The notes: generated from the sequence alone by a model not told the origin. 56,974 nt of DNA from Prevotellamassilia timonensis (GCF_900106785.1 NZ_LT629840.1:62490-119463), one strand, 5' to 3'. Shown: positions 15,016 through 27,822, counted from the first letter of the stretch. Numbers and translations are program-made.

Positions 15016-18000
15016 TTAAGCTTGCTCTTCTTCGTCGGCAGCGGCTTTGGCTGCTTGAGCGCGCTCGTATTCTTCCTTGTCGGCAACGACAATCTTGCTG
15101 AACTCGCGCAGACCTGTACCGGCCGGAATGAGGTGACCGCAGATAACGTTCTCCTTCATACCTTCGAGGTAGTCGGTCTTGCCACTGATTGCAGCCTCGT
15201 TGAGCACCTTGGTAGTCTCCTGGAAGGAAGCTGCCGACATGAAGCTCTTGGTCTGGAGGGCTGCACGGGTGATACCTTGCAAGATTTGGGTTGAAGTGGC
15301 GGCCTCGGCATCGCGTACCTTGACGAGCTTGAGGTCACGGCGCTTGAGCTGTGAGTTCTCGTCGCGGAGCTTGCGGGCTGTTACAATCATACCCTTCTTC
15401 ATCGTTTCGCTGTCGCCAGCGTCAACGACTACCTTCTTGCCCCAGATGCGGTCGTTCTCCTCGGCAAAATCGAGCTTGTCTACGATCTGCTGCTCAAGGA
15501 AACGGGTATCGCCAGGTTCGTTTATCTGTACCTTGCGCATCATCTGACGCACAATTACCTCGAAGTGCTTGTCGTTGATCTTCACACCTTGCAGACGGTA
15601 AACGTCTTGTACCTCGTTAACAATGTACTCTTGTACTGCCGTGGGGCCCATGATAGCGAGAATGTCGCTCGGGGTGATTGAACCATCTGAAAGTTTGGTT
15701 CCAGCACGCACGAAGTCGTTCTCCTGTACAAGTATCTGCTTTGACAGGGGCACAAGATACTTCTTCACCTCGCCAAGCTTTGAGGTTACGATGATCTCGC
15801 GGTGGCCACGCTTTACATTGCCCATGCTGATCTCGCCATCGATTTCGCTCACCACAGCAGGGTTGCTCGGGTTGCGGGCTTCGAAGAGCTCGGTTACACG
15901 GGGCAGACCACCGGTAATATCACCAGCCTTACCTACAACACGCGGAATCTTGACCAAGATGTCACCAGCCTTGAGTGACTGGCCGTCCTCAACCACGATG
16001 TGACCGTTGATGGGGAAACTGTAGGTGCGGATTATATCGCCATTTTCGTCGAGTATGTTACAGTTTGGCACATGTGTCTTGTCTTTTGACTCAATCACAA
16101 TGCGCTCACGCAAACCAGTTGCCTCATCTTCTTCGACACGGTAGCTGATACCTTCTGTCACGTTTTCGAACTGTATCTTACCAGCTGTTTCGGTTACGAT
16201 TACAGCGTTGAAGGGGTCCCACTTGGCAACGACGGTATCCTTGTCAACGTGCTGGCCTTCATCAACGAAGAGTTCTGAACCATAAGGCACGTTCTGGTTT
16301 GAAAGTACGATGCCTGTATTTTCGTCGACGAAACGTACTTCGGCCAAACGTCCGACAACAATCTTGCATGCCTTGCCTTCCTCGTCGTGCGACTCTACTG
16401 TGCGGAGTTCATCGAACTCTACGCGGCAGTCGCTCTTGGCCTTGATTGTGGCATTGGCAGCAGCGTTCGAAGCGATACCACCAGCGTGGAAGGTACGGAG
16501 TGTAAGCTGGGTACCCGGCTCACCGATTGACTGTGCTGCGATGACGCCGACGGCCTCGCCCTTTTGTACCATGCGGCTGGTGGCAAGGTTGCGTCCGTAA
16601 CACTTCATGCAGACACCGTGCTTGCTCTCGCAAGTGAGCACTGAACGTATTTCAACGCTCTCGATTGGTGATGCCTCAATTTCGGCTGCGATGGGTTCGG
16701 TTATTTCCTCACCGGCTGCTACGATGAGCTTGCCTGTTGTGGGGTTGATTATATCGTGTACAGACACACGACCGAGGATACGCTCTGAAAGTGAAGATAT
16801 TACTTCGTCGCCATCCTTGAGGGCTGTGCAAACGAGGCCACGCAATGTGCCGCAGTCCTCTTCGGTGATAATCACATCGTGAGATACGTCGACCAAACGA
16901 CGTGTGAGGTAACCGGCGTCGGCCGTCTTCAAAGCGGTATCGGCCAAACCCTTACGGGCACCGTGGGTTGAGATAAAGTACTCAAGCACTGACATACCCT
17001 CCTTAAAGTTTGAAAGGATCGGGTTTTCAATAATCTGTGCGCCTTCGGCACCTGCCTTCTGAGGCTTGGCCATCAAACCACGCATACCGGCAAGCTGTGC
17101 AATCTGGTCGGCAGAACCACGGGCACCAGAGTCAAGCATCATGAACACAGCGTTGAAACCTTGGTCGGCCTCGGTCATCTGCTTCATCAATGTCTTCTTG
17201 ATGTCGGTGTTTACGTGTGTCCATGTATCAACAACTTGGTTGTAACGTTCTTTGTCGGTGATGAAACCCATGTTGTAGTTCATGGTGATTTGTTCAACCT
17301 CCTCGTTACCACGCTTTACGATGTCGGCCTTTTCGTCAGGTATGATGATATCACCCAAGTTGAACGAAAGTCCGCCTTCGTATGCCTTGCGATAACCAAG
17401 ATTCTTGATACCATCGAGGAAGTCGCAAGCACGTGCCATACCTACGGTCTTGATAACCTTTGAAATTATGTCGCGAAGCGACTTCTTGGCTACAACGCAG
17501 TTGATGAAGCCACATTCATCGGGAATGATGCCATTTACAATGACACGACCGACTGAAGTCTCGACAAGATGCTTGATTTTTGCACCACGCTCGTCGATGT
17601 CGTCTACCATCACCTTGACAGGAGCGTGCACGTCAACACGACGCTCGTTGAAGGCGATGATTGCCTCTTCAGGACCATAGAATGTAAGGCCCGAACCCTT
17701 TGCGCCTGGACGCAACTTGGTAATGTAGTAAAGACCAAGCACCATATCCTGCGAGGGCACTGTGATAGGCGCACCATTAGCGGGGTTCAAGATGTTGTGG
17801 CTTTGGAGCATGAGCATCTGTGCTTCGAGCACAGCTTCATTGCTCAAGGGAAGGTGAACAGCCATCTGGTCACCATCGAAGTCGGCGTTGAATGCGGTAC
17901 ATGCCAACGGGTGCAACTGTATGGCCTTGCCTTCAATCATCTTGGGTTGGAAAGCCTGAATACCGAGACGGTGAAGTGTCGGCGCACGGTTGAGTAGGAC

Positions 18001-19293
18001 GGGGTGTCCCTTCATAACGTGTTCGAGGATATCCCAAATGATAGGTTCGCGACGGTCAACGATCTTCTTGGCGCTCTTTACAGTCTTTACAATACCACGC
18101 TCTATGAGCTTACGTATGATGAAAGGCTTGTAAAGTTCGGCGGCCATCAATTTAGGCAGACCGCACTCGCCCATTTTGAGTTCAGGACCTACAACAATTA
18201 CTGAACGTGCAGAATAGTCGACACGTTTACCAAGCAAATTCTGACGGAAGCGGCCAGCCTTACCCTTAAGCGAGTCTGAGAGTGACTTGAGAGGACGGTT
18301 GCTGTCGCTCTTCACGGCCGATGACTTGCGCGAGTTGTCGAAGAGGCTGTCAACCGACTCCTGCAACATACGCTTTTCGTTACGCAAAATAACCTCGGGG
18401 GCCTTGATTTCGAGCAAGCGCTTCAGACGATTGTTGCGTATTAACACGCGACGATAGAGGTCGTTAAGGTCGGAAGTGGCAAAACGGCCACCATCGAGCG
18501 GTACGAGCGGACGCAAATCGGGTGGAGTGACAGGGATAACCTTCATTATCATCCACTCGGGTTTGTTGCGGTCACGGCTTGTACGGAAAGACTCTACGAC
18601 CTGCAGACGCTTCAACGCTTCGTTTTTACGTTGCATCGACGAGTCAGAGTTAGCACGGTCGCGCAACTCGTATGAGAGACTGTCAAGATCAATGCGTTTG
18701 AGCAGGTCGTATACGGCCTCGGCACCCATCTTTGCAATGAACTTGTTGGGGTCTGTATCCTCAAGGTACTGATTTTCCTTCGGCAACTTCTTTACAAGAT
18801 CCAAGTACTCGTCTTCGGTCAAAAGGTCGTTCTCGGCCACATCATCAGCGAGCACACCCGGCTGGATAACCACATAGCGCTCGTAGTAGATGATAGAGTC
18901 AAGTTTTTTGGTAGGTATGCCCAACAAGTAACCAATCTTGTTAGGAAGTGAGCGGAAGTACCAGATGTGAGCCACTGGAACGACCAACTGAATGTGGCCT
19001 GCACGCTCACGGCGCACTTTCTTCTCTGTCACCTCAACACCACAACGGTCACACACGATGCCCTTGTAACGAATGCGCTTGTATTTGCCGCAGTGGCACT
19101 CGTAATCCTTTGTAGGACCAAAAATGCGCTCGCAGAACAAGCCGTCACGTTCTGGCTTATATGTACGGTAGTTGATGGTTTCAGGCTTAAGCACCTCACC
19201 ATACGAATTTGCCATGATCTCCTCAGGCGAAGCCAGACCGATGGTAATCTTCGTAAAGTTGCTCTTTATCTTATTATCTCTTTTGAATGCCAT
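15016..19293 (-). CDS. rpoC: RNA polymerase beta' subunit
   Basis: The beta' subunit holds the catalytic magnesium of RNA polymerase. The 1425-aa protein has the N-terminal zinc site C66/C68/C81/C84 and the invariant NADFDGD loop at 469-475, whose D471, D473 and D475 bind Mg2+. The bridge-helix and trigger-loop region ([19 protein letters not shown]) and the second zinc cysteines ([13 protein letters not shown]) are present. Length is normal for Bacteroidales. It is the last gene of the leftward operon and is followed by a strong terminator. DUF3467, which often follows rpoC in this order, is instead at 34.5 kb. Confidence 0.98.
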   Translation of the reverse strand: MAFKRDNKIKSNFTKITIGLASPEEIMANSYGEVLKPETINYRTYKPERDGLFCERIFGPTKDYECHCGKYKRIRYKGIVCDRCGVEVTEKKVRRERAGHIQLVVPVAHIWYFRSLPNKIGYLLGIPTKKLDSIIYYERYVVIQPGVLADDVAENDLLTEDEYLDLVKKLPKENQYLEDTDPNKFIAKMGAEAVYDLLKRIDLDSLSYELRDRANSDSSMQRKNEALKRLQVVESFRTSRDRNKPEWMIMKVIPVTPPDLRPLVPLDGGRFATSDLNDLYRRVLIRNNRLKRLLEIKAPEVILRNEKRMLQESVDSLFDNSRKSSAVKSDSNRPLKSLSDSLKGKAGRFRQNLLGKRVDYSARSVIVVGPELKMGECGLPKLMAAELYKPFIIRKLIERGIVKTVKSAKKIVDRREPIIWDILEHVMKGHPVLLNRAPTLHRLGIQAFQPKMIEGKAIQLHPLACTAFNADFDGDQMAVHLPLSNEAVLEAQMLMLQSHNILNPANGAPITVPSQDMVLGLYYITKLRPGAKGSGLTFYGPEEAIIAFNERRVDVHAPVKVMVDDIDERGAKIKHLVETSVGRVIVNGIIPDECGFINCVVAKKSLRDIISKVIKTVGMARACDFLDGIKNLGYRKAYEGGLSFNLGDIIIPDEKADIVKRGNEEVEQITMNYNMGFITDKERYNQVVDTWTHVNTDIKKTLMKQMTEADQGFNAVFMMLDSGARGSADQIAQLAGMRGLMAKPQKAGAEGAQIIENPILSNFKEGMSVLEYFISTHGARKGLADTALKTADAGYLTRRLVDVSHDVIITEEDCGTLRGLVCTALKDGDEVISSLSERILGRVSVHDIINPTTGKLIVAAGEEITEPIAAEIEASPIESVEIRSVLTCESKHGVCMKCYGRNLATSRMVQKGEAVGVIAAQSIGEPGTQLTLRTFHAGGIASNAAANATIKAKSDCRVEFDELRTVESHDEEGKACKIVVGRLAEVRFVDENTGIVLSNQNVPYGSELFVDEGQHVDKDTVVAKWDPFNAVIVTETAGKIQFENVTEGISYRVEEDEATGLRERIVIESKDKTHVPNCNILDENGDIIRTYSFPINGHIVVEDGQSLKAGDILVKIPRVVGKAGDITGGLPRVTELFEARNPSNPAVVSEIDGEISMGNVKRGHREIIVTSKLGEVKKYLVPLSKQILVQENDFVRAGTKLSDGSITPSDILAIMGPTAVQEYIVNEVQDVYRLQGVKINDKHFEVIVRQMMRKVQINEPGDTRFLEQQIVDKLDFAEENDRIWGKKVVVDAGDSETMKKGMIVTARKLRDENSQLKRRDLKLVKVRDAEAATSTQILQGITRAALQTKSFMSAASFQETTKVLNEAAISGKTDYLEGMKENVICGHLIPAGTGLREFSKIVVADKEEYERAQAAKAAADEEEQA

Positions 19294-19457
19294 TTTTGTA
19301 GAAATGATTGAGAGTGGGAATGTTGTGTAGTTTTTAGTTTATAGGTTATAAGGCTAAGAAGTTTATATCATAATGGTCCCGCACCTCTGCCTGAAAACCA
19401 TCAGGCTTAGCACGACGGGATTACTTTATAACCTTATAACCCTATAACTTAAAAACC
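19294..19457 (-). promoter_or_regulatory. rpoB-rpoC intergenic region with pairing TTATAACC repeats
   Basis: This 164-nt gap is long for rpoB-rpoC. Copies of TTATAACC near 19430-19449 can pair with GGTTATAAGG near 19344-19355, and a smaller stem GCCTGAAAACCATCAGGC lies between. A processing or attenuation role is possible but not shown by the sequence. Confidence 0.35.
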
Positions 19458-22400
19458 TTAGTCGAGCGTAATGCTCAAGCCCAAGCCGCGGAGCTCGTGA
19501 AGCAACACGTTGAGTGATTCGGGGATACCCGGAGTTGGCATCGGATCACCCTTGACAATGGCCTCGTACGCCTTAGCACGACCTGTAACATCATCAGACT
19601 TGATGGTGAGGATTTCCTGAAGCACATGCGAAGCACCGAATGCCTCGATGGCCCAAACCTCCATCTCACCAAAACGCTGACCACCGAATTGGGCTTTACC
19701 ACCAAGCGGCTGTTGCGTGATGAGTGAGTACGGACCGATTGAACGGGCGTGCATCTTGTCCTCAACCATGTGACCAAGTTTCAACATGTAGGTAACACCA
19801 ACTGTAGCCTTCTGGTCAAAAGCCTCACCCGTAGCACCATCATAGAGCTGCGTTGAGCAGTAGCGGGGCAGACCAGCCTTGTCAGTCCATTCGCAAAGGT
19901 CCTCAAGCTTGGCACCATCAAAGATAGGAGTTGCAAACTTGACACCGAGTTTACGTCCGGCAGCACCGAGTACAGCCTCGAAAATCTGTCCGATATTCAT
20001 ACGCGAAGGCACACCCAACGGGTTCAGCACGATGTCGACGGGAGTACCATCTGCGAGGAACGGCATATCCTCCTGACGCACCACCTTTGACACGATACCC
20101 TTGTTACCGTGACGACCGGCCATCTTGTCACCAACACCAATCTTACGTTTCTTGGCAATGTAAACCTTGGCTTGCTGTATAATTCCTGAGGGCAGATCAT
20201 CGCCAATGGTAATGGCAAACTTCTTGCGCTTCAAGATAGCGTCGAGCTGATTGTACTTCTTCAAATAGTTGATAACCAACTGACGGATCAGTTTGTTGGC
20301 GTGTTCGTCATCAGTCCACTCATGAAGTTCGACAGAAGCATAATCAAGCGCACTGAGCACAGCCTTGTTGAACTTGATACCCTTAGCAATAACCTCAGAA
20401 CCTACGTTATCCTTAACGCCCTGCGATTCCTTATCGCTGATAAGAGAGAGCAACTTGTCAACCATCAAAGCCTTCAAGTCGTTGGTGTCCTTCTGGAAGT
20501 CGTCGTCAAGCTTCTGAAGCGTAACCTTGTCGGCAGCCTTTTCTGTGCGAGACTTCTGCACACGGGCAAAAAGACGCTTGTTAATGACAACACCAGCCAA
20601 CGAAGGATTAGCCTTAAGCGAAGCGTCCTTCACATCACCAGCCTTGTCACCAAAGATGGCACGGAGCAATTTCTCCTCAGGAGTAGGATCGCTCTCACCC
20701 TTCGGCGTAATCTTACCAATAAGTATGTCGCCAGGAGCTACACGCGCACCAATACGTATAATACCAGTGTCATCCAAATCCTTGGTTGCGTCCTCACTTA
20801 CATTAGGAATATCATTGGTAAACTCTTCCATACCACGCTTCGTCTCACGTACTTCGAGTGAATACTCGTCTACATGAACAGAAGTAAGTATGTCTTCACG
20901 AACCATACGTTCGTTAAGCACAATGGCATCCTCGTAGTTGTAACCCTTCCAAGGCATGTAAGCCACAAGCAAGTTACGACCAAGAGCCAATTCACCATTT
21001 TCTGTGGCATAGCCTTCAGTAAGGATATCGCCCTTCTGCACCTTCTGTCCCTTGTTGCAAATAGGACGGAGGTCAATGGTCATATTTTGGTTGGTACGGC
21101 GGAACTTCGGAATTCTATATTCCTTTACATTGGATTCGAAACTTACAAATTCCTCATCTTCGGTACGTTCATAGGCAATGCGGATAACATCTGCATCAAC
21201 ATATTCGATCACGCCATCGCCTTCGGCAGTAATCATCGTACGCGAATCCTCACATACCTGCTTTTCGATGCCTGTACCTACAATAGGAGCCTCGCTGCGA
21301 ATAAGGGGCACTGCCTGGCGCATCATGTTCGATCCCATCAACGCACGGTGCGCATCATCGTGTTCCAAGAACGGAATGAGAGATGCAGCGATTGAAGCGA
21401 TCTGCTGCGGCGAAACGTCCATCAATTCAACCTGTGAGGGTGGCACGACAGGATAATCGGCATCCTGACGGCACTTAACTTTATCGCGAATAAATGAACC
21501 ATCGTCATTCAACGGAGCATTACCCTGGCCGATAATTTTTCCTTCCTCCTCCTCAGCAGAGAGATATACAATGTCATTATTGTCAAGGTCAACCATTGAG
21601 TTCTCCACCTTGCGGTAAGGAGTCTCAATAAATCCGAGGTCATCAATCTTAGCATATACACAGAGTGAAGATATAAGACCAATGTTCGGACCTTCAGGCG
21701 ATTCAATAGGACAAAGACGACCATAGTGTGTATAGTGTACGTCACGAACCTCGAAACCGGCACGCTCACGAGACAGACCACCAGGACCAAGGGCCGACAA
21801 ACGGCGCTTGTGCGTAACCTCAGCCAAAGGATTGGTCTGATCCATAAACTGTGACAAGGCATTGGTGCCGAAGAATGAATTGATAACGCTCGAAATAGTC
21901 TTGGCGTTAATCAAATCAGTCGGTGTGAACACCTCATTATCACGCACATTCATACGCTCACGAATAGTGCGGCTCATACGGGCCAAACCAATAGCGAACT
22001 GGTTTGAGAGCTGTTCACCGACGGTACGCACGCGACGATTACTCAAGTGGTCAATATCATCTACCGTAGCCTTTGAGTTAATCAACTCCACAAGATACTT
22101 GATAATCTCGATAATGTCCTCACGTGTCAGCACACGCACGTCCATGTCTGTATCAAGATTCAGTTTCTTGTTTATACGATAACGTCCAACCTCACCCAAG
22201 TCGTAGCGTTTCTCAGAGAAGAAAAGGTTGTTGATAACCTCACGTGCCGATGCATCATCTGCAGGGTCGGCATTACGCAACTGGCGGTAGATATAATTAA
22301 CAGCCTCCTGTTCAGAGTTGGCAGGGTCCTTCTGAAGTGTGTTGAAAATGATAGAATAATCAGTTGAAGAGCCCTGTTCGGGGTGTACCCAAATAGTTTG

Positions 22401-23270
22401 TTCGCCCGAATCGAGAATGATGTCAGCGTTCTCAGGCGTAATTTCACTCTCACGATCAAGCAACACCTTTGTACGCTCCATCGACATCACCTCACCAGTA
22501 TCAGGATCAACAAAGTCCTCAAGTGTTGTAGAGTTAACACGTGCAGCCAATTTGCGACCGAGCAACTTCTTCAAGTTGGTCTTGTTGACCTTATACTCCT
22601 CTGCAAGATTGAAAATCTGGAGGATATCCTTATCACTCTCAAAACCTATGGCACGGAGCAAAGTCGTTACGGGCAACTTCTTTTTACGGTCGATGTAAGC
22701 ATACATCACATTGTTGATATCCGTAGCGAATTCGATCCAAGAACCCTTGAACGGAATGATACGTGCAGAATAAAGTTGCGTACCATTAGCATGCACACTC
22801 GAGCCAAAGAACACACCCGGTGAACGGTGAAGCTGCGACACAACCACACGCTCTGCACCATTGATAATGAATGTGCCATTGTCAGACATGTAAGGTATAG
22901 AACCCAAGAACACGTCTTGAACAACAGTATCAAAATCCTCGTGGTCGGGGTCGGTACAGTAAAGTTTCAGTTTAGCCTTAAGAGGCACACTGTAAGTCAG
23001 TCCGCGCTCCAGACACTCCTGAATGCTATAACGTGGTTCATCGATATAATAATCGATAAACTCCAATACAAAGTTGTTGCGAGTATCAGCGATAGGGAAA
23101 TTCTCAGCAAAAACTTTGTACAGGCCGTCGTTCTTACGCAATTCACTTGGTGTGTCGAGCTGCAAGAAATCTTTGAAAGACTTTAACTGAACGTCCAAGA
23201 AATCAGGATAAGGCATCGGATTCTTTACGGACGCAAAGTTTACACGGTTATTTATTACGGTAGAAGACAT
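19458..23270 (-). CDS. rpoB: RNA polymerase beta subunit
   Basis: This 1270-aa subunit forms the other half of the catalytic cleft. The rifampicin pocket is wild-type at the main resistance positions: [20 protein letters not shown] is followed by SALGPGG, so D516, H526 and S531 (E. coli numbering) are all present, and ordinary rifampicin sensitivity is expected. The C-terminal [17 protein letters not shown], which contacts beta', is present. It lies between rplL and rpoC; a perfect hairpin at 23466-23498 between rplL and rpoB could lower read-through so that less polymerase than ribosomal protein is made. Confidence 0.98.
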   Translation of the reverse strand: MSSTVINNRVNFASVKNPMPYPDFLDVQLKSFKDFLQLDTPSELRKNDGLYKVFAENFPIADTRNNFVLEFIDYYIDEPRYSIQECLERGLTYSVPLKAKLKLYCTDPDHEDFDTVVQDVFLGSIPYMSDNGTFIINGAERVVVSQLHRSPGVFFGSSVHANGTQLYSARIIPFKGSWIEFATDINNVMYAYIDRKKKLPVTTLLRAIGFESDKDILQIFNLAEEYKVNKTNLKKLLGRKLAARVNSTTLEDFVDPDTGEVMSMERTKVLLDRESEITPENADIILDSGEQTIWVHPEQGSSTDYSIIFNTLQKDPANSEQEAVNYIYRQLRNADPADDASAREVINNLFFSEKRYDLGEVGRYRINKKLNLDTDMDVRVLTREDIIEIIKYLVELINSKATVDDIDHLSNRRVRTVGEQLSNQFAIGLARMSRTIRERMNVRDNEVFTPTDLINAKTISSVINSFFGTNALSQFMDQTNPLAEVTHKRRLSALGPGGLSRERAGFEVRDVHYTHYGRLCPIESPEGPNIGLISSLCVYAKIDDLGFIETPYRKVENSMVDLDNNDIVYLSAEEEEGKIIGQGNAPLNDDGSFIRDKVKCRQDADYPVVPPSQVELMDVSPQQIASIAASLIPFLEHDDAHRALMGSNMMRQAVPLIRSEAPIVGTGIEKQVCEDSRTMITAEGDGVIEYVDADVIRIAYERTEDEEFVSFESNVKEYRIPKFRRTNQNMTIDLRPICNKGQKVQKGDILTEGYATENGELALGRNLLVAYMPWKGYNYEDAIVLNERMVREDILTSVHVDEYSLEVRETKRGMEEFTNDIPNVSEDATKDLDDTGIIRIGARVAPGDILIGKITPKGESDPTPEEKLLRAIFGDKAGDVKDASLKANPSLAGVVINKRLFARVQKSRTEKAADKVTLQKLDDDFQKDTNDLKALMVDKLLSLISDKESQGVKDNVGSEVIAKGIKFNKAVLSALDYASVELHEWTDDEHANKLIRQLVINYLKKYNQLDAILKRKKFAITIGDDLPSGIIQQAKVYIAKKRKIGVGDKMAGRHGNKGIVSKVVRQEDMPFLADGTPVDIVLNPLGVPSRMNIGQIFEAVLGAAGRKLGVKFATPIFDGAKLEDLCEWTDKAGLPRYCSTQLYDGATGEAFDQKATVGVTYMLKLGHMVEDKMHARSIGPYSLITQQPLGGKAQFGGQRFGEMEVWAIEAFGASHVLQEILTIKSDDVTGRAKAYEAIVKGDPMPTPGIPESLNVLLHELRGLGLSITLD

Positions 23271-23465
23271 TCGTCGAAAATGTTGAGATGAAAGAAATGT
23301 TACGAGATTGGGTTAGGAGGTCAAAGGGTTAGGGAGTTGATGCATCAAAAAATTTTAGCAAAGCGTAAAGCCCCGACGCATTAACTCGCTAAGCCAATAA
23401 CCAACTACCCCTCAGCCTCATAAGCCAAGAGACGTGTCACATTTCGAAATGTATAGACACAAAAA

Positions 23466-23498
23466 GGTTATGAACCCTCTACCAGAAGATTCATAACC
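23466..23498 (-). terminator. Attenuator-like hairpin between rplL and rpoB
   Basis: GGTTATGAA pairs perfectly with TTCATAACC around a 15-nt loop, 26 nt after the rplL stop. There is no long T run, so partial termination or processing is more likely than a full stop. Confidence 0.5.
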
Positions 23499-23523
23499 AT
23501 AACCCTTGAAGGGAAATTTCTTA

Positions 23524-23898
23524 TTAAGCGAGTTCAACCTCAGCACCAGCTTCTTCGAGAGCCTTCTTGAGTGCTTCAGCTTCTTCCTTAGCAACGCCTT
23601 CCTTAACCTTTGAAGGAGCGCCGTCAACGAGATCCTTTGCTTCCTTCAAGCCGAGGCCGCAGTGTTCCTTAACAGCCTTAACAACCTGAAGCTTAGCTGA
23701 ACCTGCGCTCTTGAGAACAACGTCGAAAGAAGTCTTCTCTTCAGCAGCAGCACCACCAGCTGCGGGACCGGCAGCAACAGCAACAGCTGCAGCAGCGGGT
23801 TCGATTCCATACTCGTCCTTCAGGATAGTTGCCAACTCATTTACTTCCTTCACTGTCAAATTTACCAATTCTTCAGCGATAGCTTTGATATCTGCCAT
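23524..23898 (-). CDS. rplL: 50S ribosomal protein L7/L12
   Basis: L7/L12 forms the mobile ribosome stalk that recruits GTPase factors. The 124-aa protein has the N-terminal dimer domain (1-35), an alanine/glycine-rich hinge (about 36-52) and the C-terminal factor-binding domain with [16 protein letters not shown]80 in KEHCGLGL is slightly unusual for the position. Length is standard. It follows rplJ by 76 nt. Confidence 0.97.
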   Translation of the reverse strand: MADIKAIAEELVNLTVKEVNELATILKDEYGIEPAAAAVAVAAGPAAGGAAAEEKTSFDVVLKSAGSAKLQVVKAVKEHCGLGLKEAKDLVDGAPSKVKEGVAKEEAEALKKALEEAGAEVELA

Positions 23899-23974
23899 TT
23901 TCTTAAATGTATTTTTTTGTTTGTTTTCTTAGTTAATTGGGGTTACCCAGCCAGTTTAAGTTTACGCCGGGATT

Positions 23975-24493
23975 TTATTCGGGGCGTTCGCCCAAAGTCT
24001 TAAGCACACCGTGAATGGTCTGTCCGGCACCCGAAAGTGCAGAGATAACATTCTTGGCAGGTGACTGCAGCAAAGCAACAACCTCGGCAATAACCTCGTT
24101 CTTGCTCTTGATAGCGCAGAGTGTTTCGAGCTGGTCTGCACCAACATAGAAACCTTCCTCAGCGTAAGCACCCTTCAGCGTAGGCACACCTTCCTTGCCA
24201 GTTTCCTTAATCAACTTGGCAGGAACGTTAGCTGTATCGCAGAAGAACACTGCAGTAGTACCTTTCAAGCAACCATAAAGCGCAGAGTAATCTACGTCAG
24301 ATGCTTCAAAAGCCTTGTGCAAAAGAGTATTCTTTACAACTACCATCTTGATGCCAGCACCAAAAGCCTTGCGGCGGAGAGCTGAAGTAGCTTCAGCATT
24401 CATGCCAGTCACATCAACGAGGTAGAAGTGTGCATATTCTTTAATCTGTTCACCGAGCTTCTCGATGATAATAGCTTTATCTTCCTTCTTCAT
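23975..24493 (-). CDS. rplJ: 50S ribosomal protein L10
   Basis: L10 anchors the L7/L12 dimers to the ribosome at the base of the stalk. The 172-aa protein starts MKKEDKAIIIEKLGEQI and has the N-terminal domain with LRRKAFGAGIKMVVVKNTL that binds 23S rRNA, and a C-terminal helix (PAKNVISALSGAGQTIHGVLKTL) that binds L12. In E. coli the L10-L12 complex represses its own mRNA; only 14 nt separate rplA and rplJ here, so any such site would lie within rplA. Confidence 0.97.
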   Translation of the reverse strand: MKKEDKAIIIEKLGEQIKEYAHFYLVDVTGMNAEATSALRRKAFGAGIKMVVVKNTLLHKAFEASDVDYSALYGCLKGTTAVFFCDTANVPAKLIKETGKEGVPTLKGAYAEEGFYVGADQLETLCAIKSKNEVIAEVVALLQSPAKNVISALSGAGQTIHGVLKTLGERPE

Positions 24494-24507
24494 GATTGTA
24501 ATTCAGT

Positions 24508-25206
24508 TTAGATTTCTTCTACAGATTTAGGATCAATCTTGATACCCTTACTCATGGTAGAAGAAAGATAAATACTCTTCACATAAGTACCCTTAGCACT
24601 TGCGGGCTTCAGCTTGATAATAGTAGCCATAAATTCCTTGGCGTTACCAAAAATCTGCTCGGGAGAGAAAGAAGCCTTACCGATTGAAGTGTGTACGATA
24701 CCACTCTTGTCAACCTTAAAGTCAATCTTACCCTGCTTAACCTCGCGGATAGCCTTGGCTACATCCATGGTAACCGTACCACTCTTGGGGTTAGGCATCA
24801 AGCCACGCGGACCGAGTACACGGCCCAGGGCACCAATTTTACCCATGATGGCAGGCATAGTGATGATAACATCGATGTCTGTCCAGCCACCCTTGATTTT
24901 CTCGATATATTCATCGAGACCTACATAGTCAGCGCCAGCTTCTTTAGCAGCAGCTTCAGCATCAGGCGTACAGAGGCAGAGCACACGTACAGTCTTACCA
25001 GTACCATTCGGCAGTGAAACAACACCGCGAACCATTTGGTTAGCCTTACGAGGGTCAACGCCCAAACGTACGTCAATATCGATTGAAGCATCAAACTTGG
25101 TAGTAGTGATTTCCTTTACCAAAGATGCAGCTTCTTTCAATGTGTAAGCCTTCCCTGCTTCAACTTTGTCAGCGACTAACTTCTGATTTTTTGTCAGTTT
25201 ACTCAT
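24508..25206 (-). CDS. rplA: 50S ribosomal protein L1
   Basis: L1 forms the movable L1 stalk that helps release E-site tRNA. The 232-aa protein shows the family blocks [38 protein letters not shown] and [12 protein letters not shown]1 is an autoregulator of the rplK-rplA mRNA in enteric bacteria. It starts 20 nt after the rplK stop. Confidence 0.97.
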   Translation of the reverse strand: MSKLTKNQKLVADKVEAGKAYTLKEAASLVKEITTTKFDASIDIDVRLGVDPRKANQMVRGVVSLPNGTGKTVRVLCLCTPDAEAAAKEAGADYVGLDEYIEKIKGGWTDIDVIITMPAIMGKIGALGRVLGPRGLMPNPKSGTVTMDVAKAIREVKQGKIDFKVDKSGIVHTSIGKASFSPEQIFGNAKEFMATIIKLKPASAKGTYVKSIYLSSTMSKGIKIDPKSVEEI

Positions 25207-25226
25207 TGTTCAAATTTGAAGTTAAA

Positions 25227-25667
25227 TTATTCACCAGGGAAGTCACCCTTAACTGTGATACCCATGCTGCGGGCAGTACCAGCTACCATACGCATTGCAC
25301 TTTCAACTGTGAAGCAGTTTAAGTCGGGCATCTTGTCTTCTGCGATTGCCTTAACCTGATCCCAAGTAATCTCAGCGATCTTGGTACGGTTAGGAGCTGC
25401 AGAACCGCTCTTCTTCTTGGCTGCTTCCAGCAATTGAATTGCTACAGGAGGAGTCTTAACTACGAAAGAGAAAGACTTGTCATTAAAATAAGTAATGACA
25501 ACTGGCAATACCTTACCAGCCTTGTCCTGAGTTCTGGCGTTGAACTGCTTGCAGAAATCCATGATGTTGATACCCTTTGAACCCAAAGCAGGGCCAACGG
25601 GAGGTGATGGATTTGCAGCGCCGCCCTTAATCTGTAATTTGATTAATCCAGCAACTTCTTTAGCCAT
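25227..25667 (-). CDS. rplK: 50S ribosomal protein L11
   Basis: L11 binds the GTPase-associated centre of 23S rRNA and is needed for RelA sensing and thiopeptide action. The 146-aa protein has the N-terminal [20 protein letters not shown], whose prolines form the thiostrepton pocket, and the C-terminal RNA-binding motif [13 protein letters not shown]. It follows nusG by 69 nt. Confidence 0.97.
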   Translation of the reverse strand: MAKEVAGLIKLQIKGGAANPSPPVGPALGSKGINIMDFCKQFNARTQDKAGKVLPVVITYFNDKSFSFVVKTPPVAIQLLEAAKKKSGSAAPNRTKIAEITWDQVKAIAEDKMPDLNCFTVESAMRMVAGTARSMGITVKGDFPGE

Positions 25668-25736
25668 TGTTGTTTATTAAAAATTAAAAAGTGACGAGGA
25701 ATTCATTAAGAGAGAGTACGTAACATCACTCCCAGA

Positions 25737-26276
25737 TTATTCCTTCTCAATCTGCATAAAACCGAGGTCCAGGCCCGTACTGCGACCGAACACCTTAACA
25801 GTGACAGTCACCTTCTTCTTCTCTTCGTCGATCTTTTCAATCACGCCAGAGAATCCGCTAAACGGTCCATCGACAACCTTTACACTTTCACCCACGATGT
25901 AAGGTATTTCAACCTCTTGAGGTTCGCTCTCGAGTTCGTCAACCTTACCGAGAATACGGTTAACCTCACTCTCACGAAGAGGAGTGGGATTATCCATACC
26001 ACCGAGGAAGCCCAACACATTAGGCGTGTTACGCAACTCGTGTACGGTTTCACCAACCAATCTTGCCTCTACAAGAACATAGCCGGGAAGATACAGACGT
26101 TCCTTGATAACCTGTTTGTTACCGCGGAGTGCTTTAACCTTCTCGGTTGGAATGAGTACTTGCGAAACATGACCGCCAAGGCGGCCATTCTTAATTTCGG
26201 CATCAATGTACTCCTTTACCTTCATTTCTTTTCCGCTTACAGCACGCAAAACGTACCAAGCCATTTCTGCTGCCAT
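25737..26276 (-). CDS. nusG: Transcription antitermination protein NusG
   Basis: NusG binds the beta' clamp of elongating RNA polymerase and links it to ribosomes or Rho. The 179-aa protein has the NGN domain (WYVLRAVSGKEMKVKEYID, about 6-100) and a KOW domain at the C-terminus (ESVKVVDGPFSGFSGVIEKID). The start at 26276 is 6 nt from the secE stop, so the two are almost certainly cotranscribed. Confidence 0.97.
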   Translation of the reverse strand: MAAEMAWYVLRAVSGKEMKVKEYIDAEIKNGRLGGHVSQVLIPTEKVKALRGNKQVIKERLYLPGYVLVEARLVGETVHELRNTPNVLGFLGGMDNPTPLRESEVNRILGKVDELESEPQEVEIPYIVGESVKVVDGPFSGFSGVIEKIDEEKKKVTVTVKVFGRSTGLDLGFMQIEKE

Positions 26277-26282
26277 TTCGAA

Positions 26283-26477
26283 TTAAATTTGAGGATAGAT
26301 AAGTTGCATGATTGACTCAAATACCGTATCCATGAGATACACCACAATTGCTATGATGATGGAAGCTGTTAGCACAACAATTGCGCTGTGAGTCAACTCC
26401 TTTCTCGTAGGCCAAGTGGTCTTATGAGATAACTCGTCGTATGAATCTTTGCAATATGCAATTACTTTCTGGAACAT
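26283..26477 (-). CDS. secE: Preprotein translocase subunit SecE
   Basis: SecE clamps the SecY channel. The 64-aa single-span form has an amphipathic helix with the conserved SHKTTWPTRKELTHSAIVV (about 17-35) and one membrane segment (about 36-58). An upstream in-frame ATG at 26522 lies inside the tRNA-Trp gene, so the start at 26477 is used, leaving 15 nt to the tRNA. Confidence 0.95.
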   Translation of the reverse strand: MFQKVIAYCKDSYDELSHKTTWPTRKELTHSAIVVLTASIIIAIVVYLMDTVFESIMQLIYPQI

Positions 26478-26492
26478 ATATGTGTCGTTTAG

Positions 26493-26565
26493 CACGGGAA
26501 GAGAGGCTCGAACTCCCGACACCTGGTTTTGGAGACCAGTGCTCTACCAACTGAGCTATTCCCGT
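26493..26565 (-). tRNA. tRNA-Trp (CCA)
   Basis: The 73-nt cloverleaf has acceptor ACGGGAA/TTCCCGT and anticodon loop CTCCAAA. It lies between tuf and secE in the same transcript, as in other Bacteroidales. CCA is not encoded. Confidence 0.97.
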
Positions 26566-26634
26566 AGAATAGGCCTTGCCTCACTTGCGCAAGGCAAGAA
26601 CCTATTATATTGTAATGATTAATCTACAAGAAGA

Positions 26635-27822
26635 TTAGTCAAGGATTTCAGTGATCTGACCTGAACCTACTGTACGACCACCTTCACGGATAGCGAAGCG
26701 GAGACCTACGTTGATAGCTACAGCGTAGATGAGTTCTACAGAGATTTCTACGTTATCACCAGGCATTACCATTTCAGTGCCTTCGGGGAGGTGGATCTCA
26801 CCGGTGCAGTCCATGGTACGGAGGTAGAACTGAGGACGATACTTGTTGCCGAACGGAGTGTGACGGCCACCTTCTTCCTTCTTCAATACGTAGATAGAAG
26901 CCTTGAACTTCTTGTGCGGAGTGATTACACCCGGGTGAGTGATAACCATACCACGCTTGATTTCAGACTTATCGATACCACGGAGGAGAAGACCTACGTT
27001 ATCACCAGCTTCACCTTCGTCGAGGATCTTACGGAACATCTCAACGCCAGTTACAACTGACTTCTTATCTTCGCCAAGGCCAAGGATCTGAACTTCGTCA
27101 CCAACCTTTACGACACCAGTTTCAACACGACCAGTAGCAACAGTACCACGACCAGTGATTGAGAATACGTCCTCAACAGGCATCAAGAAAGGCTTTTCTA
27201 CGTCACGAACAGGTTCCTGAATCCAGTTATCAACAGCATTCATGAGCTCCATTACAGAATCTTCCCACTTAGCAACACCGTTCAAAGCACCGAGTGCAGA
27301 ACCGCGGATGATAGGAGTATCCTCTTCGAAGTCATACTGTTCGAGGAGTTCGCGCATTTCCATTTCTACGAGCTCGAGCATTTCTTCGTCCTCAACCATA
27401 TCGCACTTGTTCAAGAACACAACGAGGCGGGGAACGTTTACCTGACGAGCGAGAAGGATGTGCTCACGAGTCTGAGGCATAGGACCATCAGTAGCAGCAA
27501 CTACGATGATAGCACCGTCCATCTGAGCAGCACCAGTTACCATGTTCTTTACGTAGTCGGCGTGACCCGGGCAGTCTACGTGAGCATAGTGACGCTTTTC
27601 TGTTTCATACTCGATGTGAGCAGTATTGATAGTAATACCACGTTCCTTTTCTTCAGGAGCGTTATCAATCTGATCGAATGACTTAACATCTTCGCCAGTA
27701 CCAAGCTTCTCGTGGAGAACCTTAGAAATAGCGGCAGTCAAAGTAGTCTTACCGTGGTCAACGTGACCAATTGTACCGATGTTAACATGCGGTTTGGTAC
27801 GTTCAAATTTCTCTTTAGCCAT
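26635..27822 (-). CDS. tuf: Elongation factor Tu
   Basis: EF-Tu carries aminoacyl-tRNA to the ribosome as a GTPase. The 395-aa protein has G1 GHVDHGKT (about 19-26), DCPGHADY (G3) and NKCD (G4), followed by the two beta-barrel domains ending [15 protein letters not shown]. It is preceded by three tRNA genes and followed by tRNA-Trp and secE, so EF-Tu, tRNAs and the translocase subunit share a transcript. This is the only tuf in the window. Confidence 0.98.
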   Translation of the reverse strand: MAKEKFERTKPHVNIGTIGHVDHGKTTLTAAISKVLHEKLGTGEDVKSFDQIDNAPEEKERGITINTAHIEYETEKRHYAHVDCPGHADYVKNMVTGAAQMDGAIIVVAATDGPMPQTREHILLARQVNVPRLVVFLNKCDMVEDEEMLELVEMEMRELLEQYDFEEDTPIIRGSALGALNGVAKWEDSVMELMNAVDNWIQEPVRDVEKPFLMPVEDVFSITGRGTVATGRVETGVVKVGDEVQILGLGEDKKSVVTGVEMFRKILDEGEAGDNVGLLLRGIDKSEIKRGMVITHPGVITPHKKFKASIYVLKKEEGGRHTPFGNKYRPQFYLRTMDCTGEIHLPEGTEMVMPGDNVEISVELIYAVAINVGLRFAIREGGRTVGSGQITEILD

